Of a DNA stretch of 64,000 bases, positions 51,803 to 61,979 are shown piece by piece. Position numbers and translations under genes: made by a program. The DNA is from Halobacteria archaeon AArc-dxtr1 (GTDB lineage: Archaea > Halobacteriota > Halobacteria > Halobacteriales > Natrialbaceae), in NCBI GenBank assembly GCA_025517425.1, contig JAOPJY010000003.1, forward strand, positions 81,367 to 145,366. Reading direction: 5' to 3'. Position 1 is the stretch's first letter, and each line of letters begins with the position of its first letter. The notes beneath the pieces are model-generated. The model saw only the letters and a list, made by a program, of their open reading frames with translations, made no database searches and was not told the origin of the DNA.

Positions 51803-52765
51803 ATGGCTACCGATCTCGTTATCGACCACCATATCTCCGCTACCGAGGGCGACTGCCACACGTCGTGGAGCCGGGACCACGACCCGGTTCGGACGGTCGA
51901 ACCCGGCGACGTCGTGCGCTTTGACTGCTTAGACGCGACGGGAGGTCAGTTGGATCCGGACGCGACGGTCGCAGACGTCGCCACAGTGGATACGGACCGG
52001 GTCCACACGCTGACCGGGCCGGTCGCGGTGGCAGGCGCCAGCCCGGGTGACGTACTCGAGGTGGAGATCCTCGATATCGAACACCGTGGGTGGGGATACA
52101 CGCTCGTCCTCCCCGGCGCGGCTGAGTTGGGGCTGCTAGCCGACGAGTTCCCGGAGCCGGCGCTGCACATCTGGGACGTCGAAGACGGCGCCGCTCAGTT
52201 CGTCGACGGGATCGAGGTGCCGGCAGCCCCGTTTCCCGGAACCGTCGGCGTCGCGCCGGAGGCGACTGGCGAGTTCGACACGCTTCCACCCCGGGCTACC
52301 GGCGGCAACCTGGACATCAAACACCTCACGGTGGGGTCGACTGTGTCCCTGCCCGTCGCGGTCGAGGGAGCGCTGTTTAGCACCGGCGACGGGCACATCA
52401 CACAGGGAGACGGCGAAGTCTGTGGAACAGCGATCGAGGCGCCGATGTCGATCACGTGTCGGATCGACGTGCGCTCGGACCGCTCGATCGACCAGCCGCA
52501 GTTCGAGACCGAAGGGCCGTTCACGCCGACCGGTCGCGACGAACCGATGTTCGCGACCACCGGCGTCGACGATGACGTGCGTGAGGCGGCTCGGCGAGCT
52601 GTGCGGGAGATGATCGACCATCTCCAGACCGAACGCGGGCTGTCGCGCGAGGAGGCGTACATCCTCTGCTCGGCGGCCGTCGACCTGAAGATCAACCAGC
52701 TCGCCAACGTGCCGAACTGGACGGTCTCCGCGTATCTTCCACGGGAGATCTTCCCGGCGGAGTGA
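51803..52765 (+). CDS. Acetamidase/formamidase family protein
   Basis: The 320-residue enzyme fits the FmdA/AmdA family, which hydrolyses short amides to acid and ammonia. It has GGNLDIKHLTVGSTVSLPVA, FSTGDGHITQGDGEVCGTAI and AYILCSAAVDLKINQLAN, where the His and Asp of the first two line the metal site. The protein is cytosolic. The gene stands alone; a nitrogen-scavenging role is inferred. Confidence 0.9.
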   Translation: MATDLVIDHHISATEGDCHTSWSRDHDPVRTVEPGDVVRFDCLDATGGQLDPDATVADVATVDTDRVHTLTGPVAVAGASPGDVLEVEILDIEHRGWGYTLVLPGAAELGLLADEFPEPALHIWDVEDGAAQFVDGIEVPAAPFPGTVGVAPEATGEFDTLPPRATGGNLDIKHLTVGSTVSLPVAVEGALFSTGDGHITQGDGEVCGTAIEAPMSITCRIDVRSDRSIDQPQFETEGPFTPTGRDEPMFATTGVDDDVREAARRAVREMIDHLQTERGLSREEAYILCSAAVDLKINQLANVPNWTVSAYLPREIFPAE

Positions 52766-52859
52766 GTCCCTCACTGTGACGAAAAGCGGCGACGCGTCGG
52801 CTGCCGGGTCCAGACGGGCAACGGATGCCGGCGGCAGATACCCCGACGAGTCACCTACC

Positions 52860-53978
52860 ATGACCAATCAGCCAGCGAACGACGACAGCACACGAGATGG
52901 CGAGCCAGTGCCGCCGGGACCGCTGGCTCGTCGTATCTTCGAGCGAAGCCCGACCAGCATCGCCGTAGTCGATTCGACGGGGACGATCGTGTTCGTGAAC
53001 GAGCGGGCGACGGAAACGTTCGGCCGGTCTCGGGAGTCGCTTACCGGCCGGCCCTATGATTCGCTCGAGTGGAACCTTTACGACGACAGTGCACCCGCAG
53101 CCACTGACGAGCATCCCATTGCCCGCGTCTTCGCGACGAACGAACCCGAGTTCGGCTTCGAACAGTGGCTCACGCACCCGGACGGCTCCGAACGGTGGGT
53201 GACGAGCAACGCCGCCCCGCTGGGGACAGAGAGCGGCGAGGCGGCGTACGTCGTCGTCACCTTCGAAGACGTGACCAGAGTGAAACGGCGAGAGGAGCGG
53301 CTCCTCAGCGACCACATGCGTCGTCTCGAGTTTCGGACCGACGAGTCCGCAGTGCCGCCGTCGCTTCGCGTCACCGGTGGCGAGCGGCGACTCGACGTCG
53401 AGTCGGTGGTCTCGCTTCCCGACGGCGCGACCATCCAGTATATGGGCACCAGCGATCTGTCGGCGAGCGAGTTCGTCACCGCGATCGAAGAGGTCCCCCA
53501 CTTCGTCGACGTGCGGTTGCTCAGCACGGCCGAGGGGTACAGCCGCATCGAAGCACGCGCGGAAGACGCCACGGTTGCAGAGGTGTTTCAGTCACTCGGC
53601 GGGCGTCCGCGCGGGATGGTCGTCAGCCGCGACGAGGTCCGGTTTTTTGGGGAACTTCCCGGCGACGCCGACCACCGCGCTGCAGCCGAGTGGATCGAGG
53701 AGTTTCACTCCGGCGTCGAACTCGTTTCCGAAGAGCTCGTCTACTCGCCGCACCTGCTGTACGACGTCGTCGCCGACGCGCTCACAGATCGCCAGCTGGC
53801 CGTACTGGATGCTGCCTACTTCAGCGGCTACTTCGACACGCCCAGAACCAGCACCGGCGACGAGCTCGCCGCCCGCTTTGACGTGACCAGACAGACGTTC
53901 AACCAGCATCTTCGGAAGGCCCAGCGGACAGTGCTTCGGTACCTCTTCGAAGAGTCCAGCGTCGGAAGCACTGACTAG
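52860..53978 (+). CDS. PAS-domain bacterio-opsin-activator-like regulator
   Basis: The 372-residue protein has a PAS domain (IFERSPTSIAVVDSTGTIVF to about residue 165), a middle bacterioopsin-activator region and a C-terminal HTH_10 domain (DRQLAVLDAAYFSGYFDTPR then RFDVTRQTFNQHLRKA). It probably senses light, redox state or a small molecule and regulates transcription. The ATG at 52860 is preferred. It lies 42 bases ahead of the HalOD1 gene on the same strand. Confidence 0.88.
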   Translation: MTNQPANDDSTRDGEPVPPGPLARRIFERSPTSIAVVDSTGTIVFVNERATETFGRSRESLTGRPYDSLEWNLYDDSAPAATDEHPIARVFATNEPEFGFEQWLTHPDGSERWVTSNAAPLGTESGEAAYVVVTFEDVTRVKRREERLLSDHMRRLEFRTDESAVPPSLRVTGGERRLDVESVVSLPDGATIQYMGTSDLSASEFVTAIEEVPHFVDVRLLSTAEGYSRIEARAEDATVAEVFQSLGGRPRGMVVSRDEVRFFGELPGDADHRAAAEWIEEFHSGVELVSEELVYSPHLLYDVVADALTDRQLAVLDAAYFSGYFDTPRTSTGDELAARFDVTRQTFNQHLRKAQRTVLRYLFEESSVGSTD

Positions 53979-54020
53979 TCAGCGTCCACCCTTACTGTAG
54001 CGCAGCTACTGCTACGAGGT

Positions 54021-54374
54021 ATGAGTGACGAGACAACCTACCCCGATACAGGCGGCTCCTGGACCTCCGGCTCCGGCCTCCGTGACGACAGTATCGCTCT
54101 TGATGACGAGCAGCCAAAGGGGTGTCCGCAAGCAACGTTCGGTCCGGACGACGATCCGATCGTGACTATCGTCGATCTCGTGGCCACCGTCACAGATCAA
54201 GATGTGACCAGCATGCCGCCCCTGTTCGAGCAGGTCGACCCCGAAGCGCTCGGAACCCTCGTGGACTCGTCCCGACCACAGGGACCGCCGGTCACGATCA
54301 CCTTCTCCTATCAGCGCTGTCGAATTACGGTTTCGAGTGCTGGTGACGTCGTCGTCGATCCGAGTCCGCAGTAA
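54021..54374 (+). CDS. HalOD1 output-domain protein
   Basis: The 117-residue protein has a central VTIVDLVATVTDQDVTSMPP and a C-terminal VTITFSYQRCRITVSSAGDV, the haloarchaeal output domain often found alone or in kinase genes. It may receive a signal from the adjacent PAS/Bat regulator. The molecular function is not known. Confidence 0.85.
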   Translation: MSDETTYPDTGGSWTSGSGLRDDSIALDDEQPKGCPQATFGPDDDPIVTIVDLVATVTDQDVTSMPPLFEQVDPEALGTLVDSSRPQGPPVTITFSYQRCRITVSSAGDVVVDPSPQ

Positions 54375-54423
54375 TCGCTCGGGATACCGCCACGATTGCG
54401 GCCGTCGAATTCGCGTTCGCAAC

Positions 54424-55860
54424 CTACTCGTTCTCTCCCGCATCGGCGCCACGCCCAGGGATCCTCCCCGGCAGCTCGTCGTCGTACCGTATGCAGGCGA
54501 TCTCGTGTCCGTCGTCGAGCGCTGTCGACGTCGGACGGTGGGTCACACACGGACTGGCGAACGTCGCCTCGAGGTGTGACAGCGCTGGCTCGATGCCCGA
54601 CTCGGACAGTCTCTCGATCGTCGCCGAAAGGGCCGACTCGGCTCGCGGGTCGGCGAGCGGTCGCGGGAGCGAAAACGCCGACCGAACCCGCCGGTCGAGT
54701 GTATCGACCGCAGGCGCGTCGATCCCATCAGCTGCGGACGTATCGGCCTCGTTAGCCGTGGACGTATCGATCCCGTCACCCACGAACGGGTCGATCTCGC
54801 TAGCCGAAACGACTGCCTCAATGCCCTCGGCACCGTCGAGCTGCCGCCACAGGGCGAGCAACGATTGCCAGGTGTCGGCGGAAATGTCGTACTCCGCCGG
54901 CGCGACAGCACGTGGACAGCGAGTGTGAAACCGACAGCCAGACGGCGGATCGACCGGCGACGGGACCGTTCCAGAAAGCCGGATCCGCTCGCCGTCCCAG
55001 CGCGGATCCGGTTCGGGAATCGCCGAGAGTAACGCCTCAGTGTACGGATGATGGGGCGCCGCGAAGACGTCTTCCGTCCGCCCCTGCTCGACGATCTCGC
55101 CGAGATACATCACCGCGATCCGATCTGCGACGTGCTCGACGACACGCAGATCGTGGGCGATGACGACGTAGGAGAGCCCGTGGGAGGCCTGTAGATCCGC
55201 GAGCAAGTTTACGATCTGGGCCTGCGTGGAGACGTCGAGTCCGCTGACGGGTTCGTCACAGACGATCACCGACGGCTCGACCGCGAGCGCGCGGGCGATC
55301 CCGATCCGGCGACGCTGGCCGCCGGAGAACTCGTGGGGATACCGGGCGGCGTGGTCCGGATCGAGCCCGACCGTCTCAAGGAGATCGCGGACGCGGTCAG
55401 TTCGGGCGGTACCGTCTGCGATGTCGTGAATCTCGAGCGGTTCACCGACGATTTCACCGACGGTGAGCCGCGGATTCAGACTCGCCGATGGGTCCTGAAA
55501 GACGTACTGAAGCTCCGTCCGAAGATCGCGAAGACGGGAGTTCGAAACGGCGGTCAGATCGACCGTGTGATCTACCGACTCCGGATGGGACCCGTCTCTG
55601 GGCCGGTAGGCGACGGTCCCCGCGGTCGGCTCGACGAGACGAAGCAGCGCCCGGCCGAGCGTCGTCTTGCCACTGCCCGACTCGCCGACGATGCCGAGGG
55701 TCTCGCCGGGATAGAGTTCGAGGTCGACTCCCTCGAGCGCCCGGACCGGGACAGAACGGCCGAGCAGGGAGTCGAGAACCCCCTGGTTGGATTCGTAGTG
55801 TTTGGTCAGCCCCTCGGCGCTGAGGATCGGCTCCGCGTCGGTCGGGCGGTCGTCAGTCAT
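54424..55860 (-). CDS. ABC transporter ATPase, second subunit, with a long C-terminal extension
   Basis: The 478-residue ATPase has Walker [15 protein letters not shown], the signature [14 protein letters not shown], and Walker [13 protein letters not shown], like OppF/DppF. A cysteine pattern ([10 protein letters not shown]) in the peptide-family C-terminal domain follows. It ends with about 150 extra residues, including the repetitive acidic stretch [20 protein letters not shown] (about 370-390). It is the last of five minus-strand genes and overlaps its partner by eight bases. Confidence 0.9.
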   Translation of the reverse strand: MTDDRPTDAEPILSAEGLTKHYESNQGVLDSLLGRSVPVRALEGVDLELYPGETLGIVGESGSGKTTLGRALLRLVEPTAGTVAYRPRDGSHPESVDHTVDLTAVSNSRLRDLRTELQYVFQDPSASLNPRLTVGEIVGEPLEIHDIADGTARTDRVRDLLETVGLDPDHAARYPHEFSGGQRRRIGIARALAVEPSVIVCDEPVSGLDVSTQAQIVNLLADLQASHGLSYVVIAHDLRVVEHVADRIAVMYLGEIVEQGRTEDVFAAPHHPYTEALLSAIPEPDPRWDGERIRLSGTVPSPVDPPSGCRFHTRCPRAVAPAEYDISADTWQSLLALWRQLDGAEGIEAVVSASEIDPFVGDGIDTSTANEADTSAADGIDAPAVDTLDRRVRSAFSLPRPLADPRAESALSATIERLSESGIEPALSHLEATFASPCVTHRPTSTALDDGHEIACIRYDDELPGRIPGRGADAGENE

Positions 55861-56938
55861 CGTCTCCCTCCTCGCGGCGTGTCGGCGGATTTCGGCCGGT
55901 CTCCGCCGCCGGCTCCCGAACCCTGACCGTGTAGTCGAGTCCGTCGTCGAGCTCGCCGGCGTACTCGAGACACGCTGCGGCCCGACGGGCGCCCGGTGGC
56001 GCCTCAGCGCCGGTCTCGGGATCGAGCAGCGGTGGCTCGCGCTCGGTGCAGGCTGGCTCGGCGTACGGACACCGCGGATGGAATCGACAGCCCGTGGGCA
56101 GGTCGGCGGGCGCTGGCATCGTTCCGGGGATCGTCCGGAGTCGGTCGGTCGCGTCGCCGAGGCGAGGAGTCGAACTCAACAGTCCGACCGTGTAGGGGTG
56201 TTTCGGGTTGTAAAAGAGGTCCTCGACCGGGGCGGTCTCGACGGCCGTTCCCGCGTACATGACTACCACGCGCTCACAGAGCTGTGCGACGACGCTTACG
56301 TCGTGCGTGATGAGCTGAACGGCGGTGTTCGACTCGGCTGCGATCTCCGCAAGCAGATCGAGGATCTGGGCCTGAACCGTCACGTCGAGCCCCGTCGTGG
56401 GCTCGTCACAGACCAGTAGCTCCGGATCACAGGCGAGGGCCATCGCGATCATCGCCCGCTGGAGCATCCCGCCGGAGAACTGGTGGGGGTACTGCTCGAA
56501 GCGCGTTTCGGCTTCGGCGATCCCGACCCGCCGGAGGAGCGAGATCGTTCGGTCGCGAGCCGCCGTCTCGTCGTACGCGAGGTGGTGTCTGATCCCCTCG
56601 GCGATCTGTTCGCCGACCGTGTAGGAAGGGTTGAACGCGGCCGCCGGCTCCTGAAAGACCATCCCGATTCGGTTGCCACGGACGTCACGGAGGTCGCGCT
56701 CGGAGCGCTCGAGAAGGTTCTCGCCGTCGAGACGGATCTCTCCGCCCTCGATCTGACCGGGGCACTCGACGAGATCGAGCAGCGCACGCGCGGCGACGCT
56801 CTTGCCAGCACCGCTCTCGCCGACGATACCGACCGTCTCGCCGCGCTCGATGCTATAGGAGAAGTCATCGACCGCGCGCACTGGGCCCTCCGCCGCGGGA
56901 AACGAAACCGAGAGCCCCTCGACCTCGAGCAGGGCCAT
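55853..56938 (-). CDS. ABC transporter ATPase, first subunit
   Basis: The 361-residue ATPase has Walker [15 protein letters not shown], signature [14 protein letters not shown] and Walker [13 protein letters not shown], like OppD/DppD. The C-terminal part has [14 protein letters not shown], typical of peptide-importer ATPases. It shares one base with the stop of the upstream permease gene. Confidence 0.93.
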   Translation of the reverse strand: MALLEVEGLSVSFPAAEGPVRAVDDFSYSIERGETVGIVGESGAGKSVAARALLDLVECPGQIEGGEIRLDGENLLERSERDLRDVRGNRIGMVFQEPAAAFNPSYTVGEQIAEGIRHHLAYDETAARDRTISLLRRVGIAEAETRFEQYPHQFSGGMLQRAMIAMALACDPELLVCDEPTTGLDVTVQAQILDLLAEIAAESNTAVQLITHDVSVVAQLCERVVVMYAGTAVETAPVEDLFYNPKHPYTVGLLSSTPRLGDATDRLRTIPGTMPAPADLPTGCRFHPRCPYAEPACTEREPPLLDPETGAEAPPGARRAAACLEYAGELDDGLDYTVRVREPAAETGRNPPTRREEGDDD

Positions 56939-58074
56939 CAGCCGCCACCTCCACGACGACTCTCATCCGGAACCCGCGCGTCCAGGGCGTCCGAAATCCC
57001 GTCCCCGACCAGATTCGTCGCCAGCACGAACAGGAAGATCGCTGCGCCGGGGAAGACCGTCGCCCACCACGGGATCGCGCCGCCCCCGCCGATGAGGGTC
57101 TCCCGAGTGTCGTCGAGCATCGTCCCCCACTCCGGCGTTCCGGGCTCCATCCCGATTCCGAGGAAGCCGAGCGCGGCGACGCCGATGACGACGGTCCCGA
57201 TCGAGAGCGAGGCCTGGACGAGCAGCGGTGCGACGGCGTTCGGCACTACGTGTCGAACGATGACCGTGCGGTCGCGCGCGCCGATCGCTCGCGCGGCGAG
57301 GACGTACTCGTTCTCTTTGACCGCCAGGACCTCGCCGCGGATCAGTCGGGCGTACGTCGCCCACCCCACGAGGGAGAAGGCGGCGACCAGCTGCCAGTAG
57401 CCACCGCCGAGCATCGCCACGAGCAACAGTGCCAGAACGAGCGAGGGGAACGCGAAGATCACGTCGACGACGCGCATCATGATCTCGTCGAGCCAGCCGC
57501 CGTAGTAGCCCGCGATGCTGCCGTAGATCATCCCGACGCTCGCGGTCAGCGCGACGACGACGACGCCGATCGAGATGCTGTAGCGCCCGCCGTAGATGAC
57601 CCGCGAGAAGACGTCGCGGCCGGAGCCGTCGGTTCCCATCGGATGGGCGAGCGAGGGCGGATCGTACCGCCCGACGTCGGTGTACCCCTCTTGCAGATAG
57701 AGGATCGCCGTCGGATCGTGTGGCGCGATCGAGAACGGCTGAACGGGCACACCGAAGAGCACGATCGGTCGCGCGAAGATCGCCAGCAGGGACATCCCGA
57801 CGACGACGATCAGCCCGAACATCGCGCTGCGATTGCGGCAAAATCGCCGAAGTGCGCGTCGGCGTCGGCTCGTGGAGCCTCCCCGTGTCGCGCTCGCAGC
57901 GGGTTCCCGGTGTTCGGACAGTGGCTCGCGTCGCTCGACCCGGCGTGGATCGAAGCCGACGATCTCGAGGCGGCCGCGACGGGTCGCGGTCGACTGGTGA
58001 CCGCTCCTCGATTGGGCTCGCTCACTGGCCGTCGGGCGGGAATCGCTGGTCGGTCGATCAGGTCCGTTCGTCAT
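56938..58074 (-). CDS. ABC transporter permease, DppC/OppC-like
   Basis: The 378-residue permease has an N-terminal disordered, basic segment of about 85 residues, then five to six helices with the coupling EAA-like loop ARAIGARDRTVIVRHVVPNA. The start at 58074 gives the long N-terminus; a shorter start is possible but not evident. It forms the channel with the DppB-like protein. Confidence 0.9.
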   Translation of the reverse strand: MTNGPDRPTSDSRPTASERAQSRSGHQSTATRRGRLEIVGFDPRRVERREPLSEHREPAASATRGGSTSRRRRALRRFCRNRSAMFGLIVVVGMSLLAIFARPIVLFGVPVQPFSIAPHDPTAILYLQEGYTDVGRYDPPSLAHPMGTDGSGRDVFSRVIYGGRYSISIGVVVVALTASVGMIYGSIAGYYGGWLDEIMMRVVDVIFAFPSLVLALLLVAMLGGGYWQLVAAFSLVGWATYARLIRGEVLAVKENEYVLAARAIGARDRTVIVRHVVPNAVAPLLVQASLSIGTVVIGVAALGFLGIGMEPGTPEWGTMLDDTRETLIGGGGAIPWWATVFPGAAIFLFVLATNLVGDGISDALDARVPDESRRGGGG

Positions 58075-58183
58075 CGCTCACCTTCGGTTCGCGTCTCGGC
58101 TGAGGAGTTGCACTCGGGACATATGATTGTGGGCGTCTCGGATACGGGGACGGGTGTCGGCCAGACACAGCTATAGATCGGGG

Positions 58184-59137
58184 TCACTCGTGGCGGATCC
58201 GCGGATCGAGAACCGCGTAGACGATGTCCGCGAGCAGATTCGCCAGGACGATGGCGACGCCGGTAAACAGCGTGATCGCCATGATGAGATTGATCTCTCG
58301 AGCGTGGATCGCCTCGACGAACTCCCGGCCAAGTCCCGGCCAGTTGAACACGTACTCGACGACGACCGCGCCAGAGACGATACTCGCCGTCAGAAACGCA
58401 GCGACCGTAACCACGGAGACGAGGGCGTTCCGGAGCGCGTGCTTGCAGACGACCGTCCGCTCCGGGAGGCCTCGCGCTCTGGCAGCGGTCACGTACTCCT
58501 CGTTCAGCTCCTCGGCGAGCGACGAGCGGACGATTCGCATCAAGATCGCCGCCGAGGCCGTCCCGATCGTGAGCCCCGGCAGGAGGAGGTGCCAGAGCAT
58601 CTCGGGGTGGTACAGCGGTTGACGGGGCGCGAGCACGCTCCAGAGGTCGAGCCAGAGCGCGAAGACGAGGATTAACACCAGCCCAAGCCAGAAGTTCGGC
58701 ACCGAGATGCCAGAGAGCGCAACGAGTCGGCTGACGTGATCGCCGAGTTCGTTGCGGTGGACTGCCGCGTAGATGCCGGTCGGAATCGCAATGATGAGCC
58801 CGAACGCCCAGCCGAAGAGGCCGAGGGCGACTGTCTCGGGGAGGCGCGCGATCACGACCGCACTCACGTCGCGGTTCGTTCCGACGACCTGCCCGAAATC
58901 GCCGGTCAGGACGGTTCCCATCCAGGTTAGATACTGCTCCCAGACGGGACCGTCGAGCCCGTACCGGGAGCGCAGCGCGGCCTCGTCGGCGGCGGTGATG
59001 TCGGGGTTAAGTCCGACCAGTCGAGTGACGGGATCGCCCGGCGTGAGAAAGACCAGGGCGAACGTGATCAGAGAGACGCCGACGAGCGTGGGGACGGCCG
59101 TGAGCAGACGCCACAGGAGGAATCGGCGAAGGCTCAT
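58184..59137 (-). CDS. ABC transporter permease, DppB/OppB-like
   Basis: The 317-residue permease starts MSLRRFLLWRLLTAVPTLVG and has six helices with the EAA loop TAARARGLPERTVVCKHALR and the family LTPGDPVTRLVGLNPDI. It is separated from the second permease gene by 109 bases without a visible gene. Confidence 0.92.
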   Translation of the reverse strand: MSLRRFLLWRLLTAVPTLVGVSLITFALVFLTPGDPVTRLVGLNPDITAADEAALRSRYGLDGPVWEQYLTWMGTVLTGDFGQVVGTNRDVSAVVIARLPETVALGLFGWAFGLIIAIPTGIYAAVHRNELGDHVSRLVALSGISVPNFWLGLVLILVFALWLDLWSVLAPRQPLYHPEMLWHLLLPGLTIGTASAAILMRIVRSSLAEELNEEYVTAARARGLPERTVVCKHALRNALVSVVTVAAFLTASIVSGAVVVEYVFNWPGLGREFVEAIHAREINLIMAITLFTGVAIVLANLLADIVYAVLDPRIRHE

Positions 59138-59224
59138 CGTGACGGTTGCGTTCGTGATCGTCCGAGCGGTGCGTACGTGCGGTCGGTCATGGTCGGCTGG
59201 GTGGGACGTGACGAGCGATCGCGG

Positions 59225-61156
59225 TCAGTCCTCACCGTCGAGATACGTGAGCTGTCGGTCCATCGGTGCGTAGAGACCGTAGCGCAGCATCGATTCCGGG
59301 AACGGGTAGGCGTTGAACCCCCGAACGTCGTCGGCGACGACGGCCGACTCGACGCTGAGTTCGAGGTAGGAGTTTGCGTTGTGCTCCTGGACCAATCGCC
59401 AGATCTCGTCGTAGCGCTCGGCGCGGAGGTCGTCGTCGTTTGCGACGTCCGTTCCGTACTGTGCGGCCTCCATCGCCTCGGTGAGTTCGTCGATATCGAC
59501 GTTCTGGTAGTTACAACACTCGGTGAACTGCTCGGGATGGTGGGTCGACTCGACGAAGCTGTGGGGGTTGAACGTCCCCGAGAGCCAGATGACTGGCAAC
59601 CGACCCCGTTCGTGGTACTCGGGGTCCATCACCCGGGGTAAGAACGTTCCCCACTCGTAGGTGACGATGGACGTCTCGAAGAGCCCCGACTGGTCCATCG
59701 CCTCGGCGATCAGTTCGACCATCCGAACCCGGTCTTCGGTCTCGGAGTTCGTCTCTATGGTCACGTCGATCGGCGTAGAGACGCCAGCCTCGGAGAGCAA
59801 CTCCTCGGCGCGGTCGGGGTCGTACTCGTTGTACTCGCGTAGCTCCTCGATCAAGGCGTCGTAGTCGGCCGACCCCTGCTCGGCGGCCATCTCCGGCAGC
59901 GGCGCCCACGACTCCATCGCCCAGCCCGAGAAGATGTTCTCGACGATCTGTTCGCGCGGGACGAGGTGATTGACGGCCCGACGCACCCGCGCATCGTCCC
60001 AGGGAGCGACCGTCACCGGGAACTGGAGGAACGTAAAGCCGCCAGCCGGTGTGGCGGTGACGCGGTAGTCGGCAGACTGCTGAAAGTCCGTTCGCGCGTC
60101 GGCAGTGAGTCCGTAGGCGACGTCGACGTCGTCGTCTTGCAGCGCCGCAGAACGCGTCGCGTCGTCCGGGACGATCGACATGTCGATCTCGTCGATTACG
60201 GGACCGTCCGGCCAGTCGGCCGGGCCGTCCCACCACTCCGTCTGTTCTATGTCGAACCAGTAGTCCTCGTTGCGGGTGAGGACGACGTAGTTCTCGTCTT
60301 CGAACTCCGCGAGCTCGTACGGTCCCGTTCCAACCGGCGTGACGCCCTCTCGGGGGTCAAGTCCGCCCGGATCGAGATCGACCTGCTCGTCGGGAAAGAC
60401 GTACACCGGGAGGTCGCGCTCGGCGCCGGCGTCCGGGATCTGTGCGTAGAGGTCGACCGTGTACTCGTCGACCGCCTCGGCGTAGAGGAACTGGTCGAAC
60501 ACCTGTCCGGCCATATGCGACCCCTCGTAGCGCTCGTAGGACCGGACGACGTGTTCGGCGGTTAGCTCCTCGCCGTTGGTGAACTCGACTCCCTCGTGGA
60601 GGTCGTAGCGAAACTGCATCCCGTAGACGCCGTCGGCGACGGCGTCGCCGGTTTGGTCGACCGTCAGGTACCGCCCCTCGTCGGCCGACGAGTCCGTCTC
60701 TGGGTGTGTGACGACCACCTGAGCGTCGGTCTCGGGAACGCCGTTCTCGCCGTGGGAGATGTCGACCATGTACTCGTCGTAGGCCGCCCGATCGATATCC
60801 TGTGTGTCTCGGAGTTCGTAGCTCTCGGCGAGCCAGGGATAGAGATTGCCCTCGGCGTCGGTCGCGGTCAGGCTCTCCCAGATGAGATTCTGGACGATCA
60901 CCGAGGCCGTGTCGACGCCGTAGGGCGGATCGAACGAGGAGACGATCTCGTTTAGCGCGACGCGCAGGGTCCCCCCGCGCCGAATGTCGTCGACCTCGAC
61001 TGTCGCTCGTTCGAACGCGGCGCCGAGGTTGGCGACGTCGCCACTATCCCCCCAGCTGAGACAGCCTGCGGCGCCCACCACGCCTGTGGCTGCCATCCCA
61101 CGTAACACGTCCCGCCGGTCGAGGGCGGGCCCCGACCGGTCCTGTTCCCACACCAT
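59225..61156 (-). CDS. ABC transporter substrate-binding lipoprotein, peptide type
   Basis: The 643-residue binding protein has a Tat-type signal with Arg-Arg (LDRRDVLRGMAATGVVGAAG) and a lipobox cysteine next to it. It belongs to the SBP_5 family, with WLAESYELRDTQDIDRAAYD, EFTNGEELTAEHVVRSYERY and YWFDIEQTEWWDGPADWPDG. Ligands in the family are peptides, nickel or sugars; the exact one is not clear. The start at 61156 places the signal correctly. It is the first gene of the transporter operon. Confidence 0.92.
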   Translation of the reverse strand: MVWEQDRSGPALDRRDVLRGMAATGVVGAAGCLSWGDSGDVANLGAAFERATVEVDDIRRGGTLRVALNEIVSSFDPPYGVDTASVIVQNLIWESLTATDAEGNLYPWLAESYELRDTQDIDRAAYDEYMVDISHGENGVPETDAQVVVTHPETDSSADEGRYLTVDQTGDAVADGVYGMQFRYDLHEGVEFTNGEELTAEHVVRSYERYEGSHMAGQVFDQFLYAEAVDEYTVDLYAQIPDAGAERDLPVYVFPDEQVDLDPGGLDPREGVTPVGTGPYELAEFEDENYVVLTRNEDYWFDIEQTEWWDGPADWPDGPVIDEIDMSIVPDDATRSAALQDDDVDVAYGLTADARTDFQQSADYRVTATPAGGFTFLQFPVTVAPWDDARVRRAVNHLVPREQIVENIFSGWAMESWAPLPEMAAEQGSADYDALIEELREYNEYDPDRAEELLSEAGVSTPIDVTIETNSETEDRVRMVELIAEAMDQSGLFETSIVTYEWGTFLPRVMDPEYHERGRLPVIWLSGTFNPHSFVESTHHPEQFTECCNYQNVDIDELTEAMEAAQYGTDVANDDDLRAERYDEIWRLVQEHNANSYLELSVESAVVADDVRGFNAYPFPESMLRYGLYAPMDRQLTYLDGED

Positions 61157-61318
61157 GGTCTCCGATTGTGAGTCGAGCACATATAGGTTATTGGACGCTC
61201 CGCGCGCCATCGCAGAATCGCCATCGAAAAGATCCAGTCGAATTACTGACGGTTCAGGGGAAACGGGATCGAAATCGGTACCGGAAGTGACGGCTGAGAT
61301 GCGGCGGCTCCGCTAGCG

Positions 61319-61888
61319 CTAATCGTCGCCGGTTTCGTCGACGATGACGACCTCGCCGTCGACGACGTCGACGTTGATCAGTGTCTTCACGTCGTAGTCG
61401 GCGTCTGCCACGGCGTTCTCGCCGCCGACCTTCTTGATGACGGCGACGGTGTCGACGACGTCGGCGCCGATCGAATCGAGGGCCTCGAGCACCGAGGCCA
61501 GCGTGCCGCCGGTCGAGAGCACGTCGTCGAGCACGAGGACGCGCTCGCCCTCGTGGACGTCGTTGATGTACATCTCGTTCTCGGAGTAGCCCGTCTCCTG
61601 GGAGATGGCAACCTCGCCCTCGAGGCCGTACTCGCGCTTTCGGATGACCGTCAGCGGGATGTCGGTCATCAGCGAGACGGCAGTCGAGATGTGGATGCCC
61701 ATCGCCGCGGGCGTGACGATCTTGTCGACATCCTCGAGTCGCGCCTTGCGGATGATCCGGATGACGATCTCGCGCAGCAGCGTCGGGTCGAGCTCCGGGA
61801 CGCCGTCGCTGATCGGGTGGACGAAGTAGTGGTAGTCGTTCTTCTCGATAATCGGGGCCTCGAGCAGCGACCGCTGAAGCTGATCCAT
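61319..61888 (-). CDS. hpt: Hypoxanthine/guanine phosphoribosyltransferase
   Basis: This salvage enzyme makes IMP or GMP from free bases and PRPP. The 189-residue protein has the PRPP loop [20 protein letters not shown] near residues 120-139 and starts [20 protein letters not shown]. The start at 61888 is the family start. It is next to coaBC on the same strand. Confidence 0.92.
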   Translation of the reverse strand: MDQLQRSLLEAPIIEKNDYHYFVHPISDGVPELDPTLLREIVIRIIRKARLEDVDKIVTPAAMGIHISTAVSLMTDIPLTVIRKREYGLEGEVAISQETGYSENEMYINDVHEGERVLVLDDVLSTGGTLASVLEALDSIGADVVDTVAVIKKVGGENAVADADYDVKTLINVDVVDGEVVIVDETGDD

Positions 61889-61979
61889 GTCGTGGGTGGG
61901 TCGGTGTCCGAGTAAAAGTTGACGATCCAGTTGCTCACCGGAGCGGTCGATCAGTGAACAGAGCGTGCGGACGGTTCGG

